Positions 8,179 to 17,597 of a stretch of DNA of 64,000 nt are shown here, piece after piece; within the stretch, counting starts at the first letter, position 1, and each line of letters opens with the position of its first letter. This DNA comes from Verrucomicrobiia bacterium (GTDB taxonomy: Bacteria; Verrucomicrobiota; Verrucomicrobiia; Limisphaerales; JAEYXS01), in contig DASWYF010000049.1 of the NCBI GenBank assembly GCA_036405135.1, positions 1 to 64,000 on the forward strand. The letters run 5' to 3'. The notes beneath the pieces are model-generated. The model was not told the origin of the DNA. It saw only the letters and a list, made by a program, of their open reading frames with translations, and did not search any database. The position numbers were made by a program, and so were the translations under genes.

Positions 8179-10236
8179 TCAGGGCGCTTGCCGCCAGGGT
8201 TTGCCTTCTTGATAGCTCTTTAGATGTTTTTCCATCGTTTCCAGCAAGAGGGTGTCTCCGGCGGCCCGCGAGATTTCTAAGGCGCGTTTGATGATGTTGA
8301 TCGCCTCGGCAAACTGGCCGCATTCGGCATGGGCAGCAGCCAGTGCGTCCAGAGCCACCAAGTCATTCGGCCCCGTGATCTGCAAGACGCGAGCACCCAG
8401 CTTCACAGCTTCGGGGCCTTTCCGATAGCGTGCCTCGGGATGGGTCGCCAACAGCCAGGTGAGGTGGATGAGCGCATCGGATGCGTCGGGTGACAGTTGC
8501 GCAGCTTTCATCCATTCGACGGTGCCTTCTTCAACGCGTCCCAAGCGCACAAGGGCCCGACCGAGATTGAAGTGCGCTTCAGAGTTCTCCGGTTGCCTTT
8601 GGATGGCTTCACGGAAGTTGGCCTCGGCTTCGTTCAGGCGGCCTTGATCCAGCAGTATGAGACCGAGGTTGTTCCGCGCGCCGGAGTGATCTGGACGGAG
8701 TCTCAACACCTGACGGAACTGTTCAAGGGATTCATTACGTTTTTCCTCCAGGTAGAATATGTTGCCCAGATTCATCCGTGCCTCGACGTTGGCCGGGTTC
8801 AACTCTATGGCGGTGATGAAATGTTCCCGGGCTTCGACGATCTTCTTTGTTTTGAGCAGGGCGAGGCCGTAGTTGAGGTGGACATCTTCACGGTTGGGCC
8901 GCAGCTTCAATACGGCTTCGTAATGAGGCAGTGCTTCAGTTGGGCGGTCTTGCTGCATCAACTCCGCAGCCAGATTGTAGTGAGCGATCGGATTGTCTCG
9001 GGTCACTTTCAAGGCGTGTTGGAAAAGCGTGATGGAATTCTGCCAAACCATGAGCTGTTGTTTCGTCAAGACGATGCAGGCGACCAAGGAGACGCCCGCG
9101 ATGCCAGCGACTATCTTTCGATGTCCGACATTGGCCCGCACCCACCCATCGGCACCAAAGGCGATAGCGGTGAAGATACCGATCAATGGCAGGTAAGTGT
9201 AGCGGTCTGCGAAGGCATGTGTACCGACTTTTACCAAGCCCAAAACCGGCAACAGCATGATGATGAACCATGCGAAGCCGATGAGCCAGAAAGGGGATTG
9301 CTTGCGCTGCACGAAACACCACGCACCCAAGCCGGTCACGAGTATGGCAGCCATCATCGCTTGTGCCGCAGGGATGTCAGCCGGAGGATAATAAACAGCC
9401 AGGCCGCGGGGATAAAAGGTGAGCTCCAGATAGCGCAGGATCGAGACCATCGCATTCTTTGCCCGAAAATCGAAGCCCCATTGTTCTTCCGAGCGCACGG
9501 CGCTGCCCAGGATCGCAGGAACCAGCGTGAGCAATACTGCGATGATCATGATCGCGTAAAACGGCCACTTCTCCCAAAACAGTTTGCGCCACTCTACGAG
9601 GTCTAATTTACCGCCAATGCTCACGCGTTTAAGCGGCCAGATGTCCAGCAGCAGCAGAACCAGCGGCACTGTGACCAGCATGGTCTTGGACATCAGCCCC
9701 AGCACCAAGGCAGCAAATGTCAGCCAATACCAGCGGCGATCTTTGCTTTTTACGTAATGGGCATACGCGAGCAGTATCAGTGCAAAGAAAAATCCGCTCA
9801 GGACGTCTTTGCGTTCGGCGATCCAGGCTACGGATTCCACATGCAATGGGTGCCAGGCAAACCATGCGGCGACGATGCCGCTGGGCCATGGCCGATCCGT
9901 CATCTCCAGCAGGGCATAAAATAGTATCATGGCGGCTGCCAGATGGATGAGCAGGCTCATGATATGGTGGCCGGAGGGATTCAAGCCGAACAGGGAAACA
10001 TCGAGCATGTGGGACATCCAAGTGATAGGATGCCAGAAAATATCGGAGCTGCCGGTGAATGCCCAGACGAGGCCTTTTACAGTCAGACCTTCTTTCACGA
10101 TCTCGTTCTGGGTCACGTGCAAATCATCATCGTAATTGACGAAATCGAACTTTCCCAAGGGCAGGAAGAGCAACAGGGTGATGAGACCCAGAAAGAGGGC
10201 GATACCACGGGTCACATTTTGATTGTTCGGCTGCAT
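8179..10236 (-). CDS. Multi-pass membrane protein with TPR repeats, TMTC-like paralogue
   Basis: This is the upstream member of the pair with 6212-8176. It has the same order of parts: a first transmembrane helix, acidic NYDDDLHV in the first periplasmic loop, the AWHPLHVESVAWIAERKD segment, about ten helices, then TPR units from roughly residue 400 to the end (for example AHYNLAAELMQQDRPTEALP). The acidic pair after helix one corresponds to the catalytic position in GT-C glycosyltransferases. The start is upstream of a divergent intergenic space shared with the DUF2339 gene. Function by homology would be protein glycosylation or assembly of a cell-envelope glycan. Confidence 0.85.
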   Translation of the reverse strand: MQPNNQNVTRGIALFLGLITLLLFLPLGKFDFVNYDDDLHVTQNEIVKEGLTVKGLVWAFTGSSDIFWHPITWMSHMLDVSLFGLNPSGHHIMSLLIHLAAAMILFYALLEMTDRPWPSGIVAAWFAWHPLHVESVAWIAERKDVLSGFFFALILLAYAHYVKSKDRRWYWLTFAALVLGLMSKTMLVTVPLVLLLLDIWPLKRVSIGGKLDLVEWRKLFWEKWPFYAIMIIAVLLTLVPAILGSAVRSEEQWGFDFRAKNAMVSILRYLELTFYPRGLAVYYPPADIPAAQAMMAAILVTGLGAWCFVQRKQSPFWLIGFAWFIIMLLPVLGLVKVGTHAFADRYTYLPLIGIFTAIAFGADGWVRANVGHRKIVAGIAGVSLVACIVLTKQQLMVWQNSITLFQHALKVTRDNPIAHYNLAAELMQQDRPTEALPHYEAVLKLRPNREDVHLNYGLALLKTKKIVEAREHFITAIELNPANVEARMNLGNIFYLEEKRNESLEQFRQVLRLRPDHSGARNNLGLILLDQGRLNEAEANFREAIQRQPENSEAHFNLGRALVRLGRVEEGTVEWMKAAQLSPDASDALIHLTWLLATHPEARYRKGPEAVKLGARVLQITGPNDLVALDALAAAHAECGQFAEAINIIKRALEISRAAGDTLLLETMEKHLKSYQEGKPWRQAP

Positions 10237-10397
10237 GCTGTCGCTGTCTTAGGTACGCGAGACAGGGGGCGGGGTGAAGTCAAAAGCGTCATCGGTTTTA
10301 TCAATGTCGCCAGATTTATTATCAATTCACGCAAAAAAGACCGGAGGACCTAGGCTGATTGGCGAAACAGATTTGTGTGCTTAGAGAAAGGCCGGCC

Positions 10398-13226
10398 ATG
10401 AAACCGATGCATCGAGCTGAGTTGTTACGACTGCGGGATGACCATGAACGTCTCCGGCGTGAAGTGGATCGCTATGGGGTGCGGCTCGAGACCTTTGAGG
10501 CGCAATTGCAGATGGAGTCAGAGCCAGCAGTCGAACCGGTGATGCCGATGGAGCCTGAGCCGATGCCCGTTCTGCCGCCGCCTTTGCCGGAGATGCCTCA
10601 AGTGAGGGAGGAGGTTCTTCAGCGTGTCACCAAGCAGATTGAGGAGCCGAAATATGAGCCCAAGCTTGTTCCTCCTCCTCCGGTCACTCCGTCGGCAGCA
10701 GCACCTGCTCCGGTGGAAGGTGGTAATTTCGAGATGAAGCTGGCGACGTATTGGTTCGTGCGCCTGGGCGTGGTGATGCTGCTGACGGGATTGGCTTTCT
10801 TCGGTTATTACGCTTATCAGAATTACATCCCGCACCTTGGACCGGCGGGTAAATTGGGGCTGATCTATTTTGCGGGGATAGGGTTGTTGTTCGGCGGGCA
10901 TTGGTGCCAGCGAGATCGGAGTAATGACAAGCTCACGAACTTCGGGCATGTGCTGTTCGCGGGCGGGTTGGCGACAGTCTATTTCGGCACGTACGCGGCG
11001 CATCACATCGAGTATTTGCGGGTGATCTCCAGTGTGTTTGTAGATGGGATATTGTTGCTGGCGTGGGCACTGGTGGTGTTCTGGCTGGCTGACCGGAAGA
11101 AGTCCGAGGTGATGGCATTGTTCGCCATCGGGCTTTCGTATTACACCTCCGGCGTGACGCAGGTGGGGATGTTCACGCTGGTTTCCAATCTCATCCTGAC
11201 ACTCGCTGCCGTGGGCTTTTTCCTGCGTAACCGCTGGGTGACGCTTTCATTCATCGGCATGGTGGGGACGTATGCTGGTTACGCGTTCTGGCGGTTTTAT
11301 TACAATGGCGGGTGGGTGGTGGATCATCTGCCGCAGCCGCAGATCGGGTATGGCGTGGCTTTCTTGGCGTGCTACTGGGCGGCCTTTTGCGCGGCAGGAT
11401 TCGTAAGCCGTTCAGAAGCGTTGGTGAAGACGGGGCGGGCGACGTTCCTCTCGTTGAACAATGCGGCTTTCTTCGGTCTCACGACATTGAGTTTCTGGAG
11501 CAGTCATAATGACCGGTTCTGGTTGTTCTCTTTGAGCTTTGGTGTGGTATTACTGGCACTATCCGCTTTGGCGGCAAGATTGTTTAAGGAGGAGGAAGAA
11601 GTTGGCCACACGCTCCTGACGCAAGGGCTGCTGCTGGTGACGCTGGGCATCATCGTGAAGTTCAGTGGTATGTCGCTTGCAGTGTTGCTGGCGGCGGAGA
11701 GCGTGGTTTTGTTGGTCACGGGCTATCGCCTGAACTTGGTGATCTTGCGCATCGGTGCGTATATCACGGCGACGTTGAGCCTGTTCCATTGCCTGCCGCA
11801 CATCGCGGCTTTCAATGTGCCGGACTTGATCAAAGCGGTGGGTGTGGGTGGGGCGATGCTCTTCTGCGGCTGCTGGACGCAACGGCAATTGAAACAGCAG
11901 GAGGATACAGAGGCGGATGGACGATTGTTCTTCTGGTCGGCGGCCACGTGGCTGCTCGGTTTGGTCGCGACGTGGCAAAATGTTGATGCCACGCAACGGC
12001 CCATCATCTTCGCGCTACTGTCATTGTTATTGGTGCATCTGCATCCGGTGCTGCGGTTGAAGGAGCTGACGATCATGGGGCAATTGTATCTGGTGCTGGG
12101 GCAGCTTATCTGGCTGGAGGCTTACTTGTCGCATGATGTGTTGCCGGGCTGGTTGCTGGCCTCGCTGATCGGTTGCACAGTGTGGATGGGGCATTGGTGG
12201 CAGCATCAGACACGGCTGAAAGTGCGCATCGGCACGGCGAATGTCTTTCAAGGGTTGCTCGCGCTCATGCTGATCATCATCGGCGTGGTGTGGGTGCAGA
12301 GTGAATTCGCACTGGCTCCACGCATCGTGTGGACGGCGGCCTTGGCGGTGGGCATCACAGTGTATGCTCTGGTGACCCGCTGGACGAAGCTCGCGGTCTT
12401 TGCACAAGCCTTCGTCTTCCTGCAAGCTGGCCAATTCGCCTTGGCCCTGACGATGAAAGACATCGGGTCCGTGCATAACCTGCTGCCGATCGCGGTGCTG
12501 CTGGCGTTCGCGATCGGCGCGTATCTGCTGGCAGGTGTGATGGGGAGAGATGACCGGCGCGAAGCGCGTGGTGGATTGCTCTCGCTGGCGTATATCTATT
12601 ACACGATGGCGGCTTTGATGAGCCTGCTGTGGGTGCATCAATACTTGGTGCCGGAGAAGTGGTTCTGGGTACAGGCGTTGCTGGGTGCCGCAGTGTTCGC
12701 GGTGGGGATGTGGCGGCAGGACAAAGCACTGCTCTATGTGAGCCTGCTGTTCACGGTGTTTGGGCTGTTCGATTTCTGGCGTCCGGGTGGCACGCCGGTG
12801 ATTCATTGGCCAAACCTGCTGGCGATTGCGTTGCTGTTCATGCAGCAACAGGCGCTTGATCGCCTGAGCGAGAAGCCGGAGGAGACGCGCGGCTTGGGCA
12901 CGTTCTTCATCACGACGGCGGGCTTGAGCCTGTGGTTTTATCTTTACCGTTGGCTATCCCTGAACGCCGCTGGGTTTTACATCACGGCCGGTTGGGCGGC
13001 GCTGGCGTTTGTGTTCCTTATCGTTGGCTTGGCTGTGCAAGATCGCCGTTATCGCTGGCTGGGGCTGGTGATACTGGCGTGTGCCATCGGGCGGGCGATG
13101 CTGATCGATGTGTGGCGATTGGCGACGATCTATCGCGTGCTGAGCTTCATGGCGCTGGGTGTGGTGCTGATCGTGCTGGGATACATCTACACGCGGTATC
13201 AGGAGAAGATCAAAAAGTGGCTGTAG
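10398..13226 (+). CDS. DUF2339 giant membrane protein
   Basis: The N-terminus is a short charged helix (LRLRDDHERLRREVDRYGV) of coiled-coil type. A Pro/Glu-rich linker (about residues 45-105) follows, then more than twenty hydrophobic segments to the end, with typical family sequence such as YWFVRLGVVMLLTGLAFFGYY. This matches DUF2339 proteins, whose role is unknown. ATG 10398 with GAAAGG about 7 bases upstream is my choice. A TTG at 10359 behind GGAGG would add 13 residues. A short C-terminal cytoplasmic tail (YTRYQEKIKKWL) ends the protein. It is divergent from the TMTC-like pair and may share a regulatory space with it. Confidence 0.85.
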   Translation: MKPMHRAELLRLRDDHERLRREVDRYGVRLETFEAQLQMESEPAVEPVMPMEPEPMPVLPPPLPEMPQVREEVLQRVTKQIEEPKYEPKLVPPPPVTPSAAAPAPVEGGNFEMKLATYWFVRLGVVMLLTGLAFFGYYAYQNYIPHLGPAGKLGLIYFAGIGLLFGGHWCQRDRSNDKLTNFGHVLFAGGLATVYFGTYAAHHIEYLRVISSVFVDGILLLAWALVVFWLADRKKSEVMALFAIGLSYYTSGVTQVGMFTLVSNLILTLAAVGFFLRNRWVTLSFIGMVGTYAGYAFWRFYYNGGWVVDHLPQPQIGYGVAFLACYWAAFCAAGFVSRSEALVKTGRATFLSLNNAAFFGLTTLSFWSSHNDRFWLFSLSFGVVLLALSALAARLFKEEEEVGHTLLTQGLLLVTLGIIVKFSGMSLAVLLAAESVVLLVTGYRLNLVILRIGAYITATLSLFHCLPHIAAFNVPDLIKAVGVGGAMLFCGCWTQRQLKQQEDTEADGRLFFWSAATWLLGLVATWQNVDATQRPIIFALLSLLLVHLHPVLRLKELTIMGQLYLVLGQLIWLEAYLSHDVLPGWLLASLIGCTVWMGHWWQHQTRLKVRIGTANVFQGLLALMLIIIGVVWVQSEFALAPRIVWTAALAVGITVYALVTRWTKLAVFAQAFVFLQAGQFALALTMKDIGSVHNLLPIAVLLAFAIGAYLLAGVMGRDDRREARGGLLSLAYIYYTMAALMSLLWVHQYLVPEKWFWVQALLGAAVFAVGMWRQDKALLYVSLLFTVFGLFDFWRPGGTPVIHWPNLLAIALLFMQQQALDRLSEKPEETRGLGTFFITTAGLSLWFYLYRWLSLNAAGFYITAGWAALAFVFLIVGLAVQDRRYRWLGLVILACAIGRAMLIDVWRLATIYRVLSFMALGVVLIVLGYIYTRYQEKIKKWL

Positions 13227-13260
13227 AAAAGGGCGAGGTAAGAAGTGCGAAGGGCGAGCG

Positions 13261-13464
13261 CTATGACAGAGAATTACGGCATGCAACTAATAGACTCACG
13301 GCCATTTCTTTGGAAACTGTAGGAAAGCATTCAATGAATTCATCTAGCGTGTAGTTATCGGCCAGATACTCGAAGAAAGTATTCACGGGTACGCGTGTTC
13401 CTTTGAAAACAGGTGAGCCACCCATGATCTCTGGATCAACCGTGATGAGTTCGCTGGTTTTCAT
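13261..13464 (-). CDS. DUF433 antitoxin-like protein, apparently orphan
   Basis: This 67-residue protein shows the DUF433 signature: a beta segment ITVDPEIMGGSPVFKGTRVPV followed by a helical part with LADNYTLDEFIECFP. Many DUF433 proteins are the antitoxin beside a DUF5615 PIN-like toxin. Here no toxin gene follows: only 34 bases separate the stop from the convergent DUF2339 gene. The ATG overlaps the TGA of the upstream cytochrome gene by four bases (ATGA), so translation is probably coupled to it. The C-terminus (VACRNSLS) departs a little from the usual family ending, which could mean truncation. Confidence 0.85.
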   Translation of the reverse strand: MKTSELITVDPEIMGGSPVFKGTRVPVNTFFEYLADNYTLDEFIECFPTVSKEMAVSLLVACRNSLS

Positions 13465-16430
13465 TTATTCGCCATGACGATGAACTCGAGCAGGTTCGCC
13501 AAATCTTGCGGAGTTAATCCGGCTTCCAGCCCTTCGGGCATGAGGGATTGGCCGCTGCTATTCATCTTGGTGATGTTGCTACGCGCCACGGTGCTTTCCT
13601 GGCCGAAGGCCATACGTAGGGTGACGTTGGAGGGAGATTCGTTCACGACCAGACCGGAATAGCTTTCGCCATCCTTGGTGTCGATAGCGTAGCTGACGAA
13701 TTGCGGGGGCACTTCGCGGTTCGGATCGAGGATGTTCACGAGCAATTTCTCGCGGCCAGTGGTCTTGACGGTGACGATGTCTGGCCCCAGTGCGTGGCCT
13801 TCACCTTCGGCACGATGACAGGATACGCATCGCTCGGCATAGATCTGTTTGCCTTTCACCGCATCACCTTTGAGCTTGAGAGCGGGTTCAAAGGCTTTGA
13901 TCACGTCATCACGTTTGGCAGTGTTGCTTTGGGCGAAGAGTTTTCCAGCGCGGGCCTTCAGTTCGGGATCTTTATGTTCGCGCAAACGATTGATTTGAGC
14001 GGTGGAGAGTTCGTGGGGCTTGATCCTTCCAGTTTCCAAGGCGTTCAGTAACGCGGGGTGATATTCTGCGCGCTTAAGCAGAAGTTCCGCCGCTGCACCA
14101 CGAGCGGGTTGGGTAAGCTGGTCCCATTGCTTGATTAAGCTGCCAGACAATTCCCGTGATTTGGCAGCTTCCAAAGATTCGATCACAACGAGTTGAACCG
14201 GGGTGCTGGTTTCGCGCTTTAGAAGTGAGGACAGCAGGCCGGTGTGATCGTGGGGATTGTATGCCAGTGTACGGATGGCTTCGATGCGGTGTGCATCCGA
14301 AAGGTCGGTGCGGGTCACATCTTTCCCGGCGGCGGCGAAAATCTTGGTGAGATAATTATGAGGGTCCACTTTGGCGATCGTGCGCCCACTCCGCTTGGTG
14401 CCTTCACCAAGTGCCCGGACATAAATGTAGGCATCCGGTGCGCCGATCTTTTCGAGGGCGGCCAAGAATTCGCTGGGACTATCGGAAGTCATTTTCGTGC
14501 CAGCCAGCGTGAGGAGTTCAGAGAGAAAGGCGCGGCCGGTGGGAGAACGGCGAAAGTCTTCATCTTTGAAACCTGCATTTAGAATCGGCACTACATCTGT
14601 GGGCATGGAATTGAGCAAGGCCGTGCGAATCCATTTATCCGATCCATCTTGCTTGGCTAGCGCCAGCAAAGCGGCGGTGCGGTCGGGAGGATTTAAATCG
14701 CCGATGGTGTAGGCGACTTGATGGCGCACGTTGATGTCGGGATCGTTAGCCAGTGCTGTCAGATCATCGCGCAGACGATTGGAAGCGAGCGGTTTCAGAT
14801 ATTTTTCTGAGAGCTTCACGGCGTGCTGGCGAACCAGTGCGTCAGGACTTTTCATCGCTTCTAGAATCTGCGTCGGGCTCAGGGTGCCTTGTCCTGCCAA
14901 GGCATAAAGCGCGTGCATACGTCCGAAAGCGGACTTGGATTCTTTCAAGGATTTTTCCAGCAACGGAACAGCGGCTTGGTCCTGTCGCTCGAAGAGCAGA
15001 CGGGCGGCGGTGTCGCGATGCCAGCCGTTGGCGTGGCCGAGGGTTTCGACGAGTTCCTTGGTCGTGGCTTTGCCGAGGGCGGGCAGCTTGGGTTGCTTGT
15101 AACTATCGGGGACGACGCGGTAGATGCGGCCGCGATCGTTGCCACTGTTCAAGTCCACGAATTTCTTGATGGATTCGGGGATAGACCATGGGTGCTCGAT
15201 GACCTCGCGATACATATCGATGATGTAGAGGCAGCCATCGGGTGCGTTTGCGAAGTTCACGGGGCGGAACCAGTTGTCTGAGCTGGCGATGAATTCAGAT
15301 TTTTGCTCGTCTGCGGCGCGTTCGGCGATGAGGCCAGCGCCATCCGGGCGGATGCGTTTGCGGTGGACAAGATTGCTGCCCGCATCTCCGATAAAGGCGT
15401 TTTCCTGAAAGTCCGCTGGATAGGCATTGCCGCGATAGATGGTCACGCCCGTTGCGCCGGTGAAGTAGCCGGAGGCGCGGCCGCCGCCTTCCACCACGCC
15501 TTTCACGGTGCCATCGACACGCCACTTGGTGCGGATGACGCGCCAGGCTTCATCCGGGCTGGTGCGATAAACTTCAGCAGCGGGGCCATCAGCCGGAATG
15601 TCCACGAGCGGATTCGGCATGATGTAGTCGGGATTGCGCGCGGCGTATTTGCTATCGAATAGATACGCCATCAGATGACGGCTATTGCTGGTGGCATAAC
15701 GGCGACCGGTGCTGTCGAAGCTCAGCCCGTTCTGGCCGCCACCGGCTTCGCTGAACAGTTCGAGCGTGGTGGGATTAAAATAGAAGTCGCGCCGGTTCAC
15801 ATTCACGGGCGTGTCATCGGGGCGGGCGAGATTGCGCAAGACACCGCCATTGGGGCCAGTCGCGCCATGGATGCGATTGTCCAAGCCCCAGTGCATACTG
15901 TTCGGCAGCGCCTGCATGTTCAGGCGGGCGATGCCTTCGGCGAAGCCGGTGAAGATGACCTTTTGTTCATCGGCTTGGCCGTCACCATTAGTGTCCTTCA
16001 GCCAGATGAGATCGGGCGAGGCGGTGACGAAGATGCCGCCATTCGCGCAAATGACGCCGGTGGCCCATGGCAGTTCTTTCGCGTAGATGGTGCTTTTATC
16101 GAACTTACCGTCGCCATTCGTATCTTCCAGCAGCTTGATGCGGCTGAGCTTTTCATCGCGTCGCTCGGAGTAATCGATCATCTCAACGACGAACATGCGG
16201 CCATTCTCATCGAAGGAGATGGCGACGGGGGAAACGAGGAGCGGTTCGTGGGCGACGAGTTCCAGATGGAAACCGGGGCGCACGGAGAAGGTCTTCATCA
16301 CATCCGCAGGCTCGGTAGGCTTCAGGCGTGGCAGGTCTTGGGCGGTCAATTCGGGCTCGGCGGCAGACAGATTGAAGGCTAAGGCAGTGGCGAGCGTCGT
16401 CAGGAGCAGTGTGGCGGATGGTTTGTTCAT
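13461..16430 (-). CDS. PVC-type membrane-bound dehydrogenase with HEAT repeats and c-heme domain
   Basis: This is a large secreted protein of the Pirellula/Verrucomicrobium family. The signal peptide (MNKPSATLLLTTLATALAFNLSAAE) is followed by a beta-propeller dehydrogenase-like domain with calcium-type loops (EDTNGDGKFDKS, KDTNGDGQADE), then HEAT-like helices (about residues 470-780). The C-terminal heme domain has CVSCH at about residue 868 and the family ending MPEGLEAGLTPQDLANLLEF. The family is thought to oxidise sugars or alcohols in the periplasm; substrates are largely unknown. ATG 16430 begins at the signal peptide; an upstream TTG would add 11 residues. The DUF433 gene overlaps its stop. 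Confidence 0.92.
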   Translation of the reverse strand: MNKPSATLLLTTLATALAFNLSAAEPELTAQDLPRLKPTEPADVMKTFSVRPGFHLELVAHEPLLVSPVAISFDENGRMFVVEMIDYSERRDEKLSRIKLLEDTNGDGKFDKSTIYAKELPWATGVICANGGIFVTASPDLIWLKDTNGDGQADEQKVIFTGFAEGIARLNMQALPNSMHWGLDNRIHGATGPNGGVLRNLARPDDTPVNVNRRDFYFNPTTLELFSEAGGGQNGLSFDSTGRRYATSNSRHLMAYLFDSKYAARNPDYIMPNPLVDIPADGPAAEVYRTSPDEAWRVIRTKWRVDGTVKGVVEGGGRASGYFTGATGVTIYRGNAYPADFQENAFIGDAGSNLVHRKRIRPDGAGLIAERAADEQKSEFIASSDNWFRPVNFANAPDGCLYIIDMYREVIEHPWSIPESIKKFVDLNSGNDRGRIYRVVPDSYKQPKLPALGKATTKELVETLGHANGWHRDTAARLLFERQDQAAVPLLEKSLKESKSAFGRMHALYALAGQGTLSPTQILEAMKSPDALVRQHAVKLSEKYLKPLASNRLRDDLTALANDPDINVRHQVAYTIGDLNPPDRTAALLALAKQDGSDKWIRTALLNSMPTDVVPILNAGFKDEDFRRSPTGRAFLSELLTLAGTKMTSDSPSEFLAALEKIGAPDAYIYVRALGEGTKRSGRTIAKVDPHNYLTKIFAAAGKDVTRTDLSDAHRIEAIRTLAYNPHDHTGLLSSLLKRETSTPVQLVVIESLEAAKSRELSGSLIKQWDQLTQPARGAAAELLLKRAEYHPALLNALETGRIKPHELSTAQINRLREHKDPELKARAGKLFAQSNTAKRDDVIKAFEPALKLKGDAVKGKQIYAERCVSCHRAEGEGHALGPDIVTVKTTGREKLLVNILDPNREVPPQFVSYAIDTKDGESYSGLVVNESPSNVTLRMAFGQESTVARSNITKMNSSGQSLMPEGLEAGLTPQDLANLLEFIVMANK

Positions 16431-16507
16431 GGCGCGAACAACGTTACCTATCAGTATGTTCAAAAACGGATACAGACAAGCGTCTTGGCTACGGCGTGAG
16501 TCCTCTT

Positions 16508-16532
16508 ACTGCCGGCTGGAATCCGGCAGCAC
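16508..16532. repeat. REP-like hairpin, copy 2
   Basis: This matches 481-505 at 22 of 25 positions, with identical stems CTGCCGG/CCGGCAG and a different loop. A second perfect hairpin (GCAGAGC/GCTCTGC around a single A) follows at 16557-16571. Both lie in the divergent space between the PVC dehydrogenase and the amidohydrolase. Confidence 0.5.
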
Positions 16533-16645
16533 GGGGTTCGTGCTACGTCGAGCCCTGCAGAGCAGCTCTGCTTCAACAGCTTTTCTATCGACGGTGGACA
16601 CTACGTTTGTATTTGAAATCATTTCGAGAAGGAACAGAATTTGCC

Positions 16646-17584
16646 ATGCCCAACTTGAACCGCCGTAACTTTCTCAAAGGGACTGCTGCTGCACTAACCT
16701 GCTCCTGCCTTACGGGCCATGCTGCGCCGAATCCGGAGGAGCCGATCATTGATATCCATCAGCACACGGATTATTCCGGGCGCACTAATGAGCAGTTGCT
16801 CATTCATCAGCGAGCCTTGGGTGTGACGACGACAATCCTGCTTCCTGCGGGCAGGCCGATGAATCTGGATTCCACGCATAACGGGAAATCGAACGGCTTG
16901 GCCGCGTCAGCGAGTGGCAATGAGGCAGTGCTGGCGATGGCGCGGGCGAATCCCAAGGAGTATCTGTTTTTCGCGAATGAGGTGCCGGACATTCCGGAGG
17001 CGCAGAAAGAGCTGGAGAAGTATCTGAAGCTGGGCGCGAAGGGCATTGGTGAACAGAAGTTCAATGTGGATTGTGATTCCATCCACATGCAGAAGATCGC
17101 GGAAGTGGCGCAGGAGTTCGATGTGCCAGTGCTGATGCATTTCCAGCACGAGACGTATAACAAGGGCATCGAGCGGTTTTACAAGATGCTGGAGAAGTTC
17201 CCGAAGGTGAACTTCATCGGCCACGCGCAGACGTGGTGGGGGAACATCGATAAGGAGCATGTGCAGACGGTGCTGTATCCGATGGGGAAGGTGACGCCGG
17301 GTGGCATCACGGACCGGTATCTGAGCGATTACCCGAACATGTATGCGGATATGTCGGCCGGGTCAGGATTGGGCGCACTTCTACGGGATGAGGAGCATAC
17401 TAAGGCATTCTTCACGCGGCATCAGAACAAGCTGCTCTTGGGCACGGATTGCAATGATACGATCAGCCGGGGGCCAGGATGTCAGGGGTCGCGGACGATT
17501 GCGGCGATTCGTCGGCTGGCACCGAGCAAGGAGATCGAGCGGAAGATACTTTTTGGGAATTCGAAGAGGTTGTTTAAGTTGTGA
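16646..17584 (+). CDS. Tat-exported amidohydrolase-family metal-dependent hydrolase
   Basis: The N-terminus carries a twin-arginine signal (NRRNFLKGTAAALTCSC), so folded, metal-loaded protein is exported. The mature part begins with the metal-binding IIDIHQHTD motif (His38 and His40). Further conserved histidines lie in VLMHFQHE and NFIGHAQTWW, and the catalytic aspartate in LLLGTDCND near the end. This order fits the Amidohydrolase_2 (PF04909) TIM-barrel family. ATG 16646 with AAGGAA about 12 bases upstream sets the start; the longer frame upstream runs through REP-like repeats and is not coding. The C-terminus faces the convergent gene at 17598, 13 bases away. The substrate is unknown. Confidence 0.88.
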   Translation: MPNLNRRNFLKGTAAALTCSCLTGHAAPNPEEPIIDIHQHTDYSGRTNEQLLIHQRALGVTTTILLPAGRPMNLDSTHNGKSNGLAASASGNEAVLAMARANPKEYLFFANEVPDIPEAQKELEKYLKLGAKGIGEQKFNVDCDSIHMQKIAEVAQEFDVPVLMHFQHETYNKGIERFYKMLEKFPKVNFIGHAQTWWGNIDKEHVQTVLYPMGKVTPGGITDRYLSDYPNMYADMSAGSGLGALLRDEEHTKAFFTRHQNKLLLGTDCNDTISRGPGCQGSRTIAAIRRLAPSKEIERKILFGNSKRLFKL

Positions 17585-17597
17585 CAAACAAAGTGCA

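Noticed and set aside
8177-8323. N-terminal extension of the downstream TMTC-like gene
   Set aside because: It overlaps the upstream gene, is basic and lacks features; the ATG at 8176 fits the operon spacing.
8497-9606. 369-codon plus-strand ORF
   Set aside because: It is opposite the TPR part of the TMTC-like protein and has no domain or signal.
12027-12848. 273-codon minus-strand ORF
   Set aside because: His/Gln/Arg-rich shadow of the DUF2339 membrane helices.
15675-16382. 235-codon plus-strand ORF
   Set aside because: It is opposite the propeller of the PVC dehydrogenase and has no independent support.
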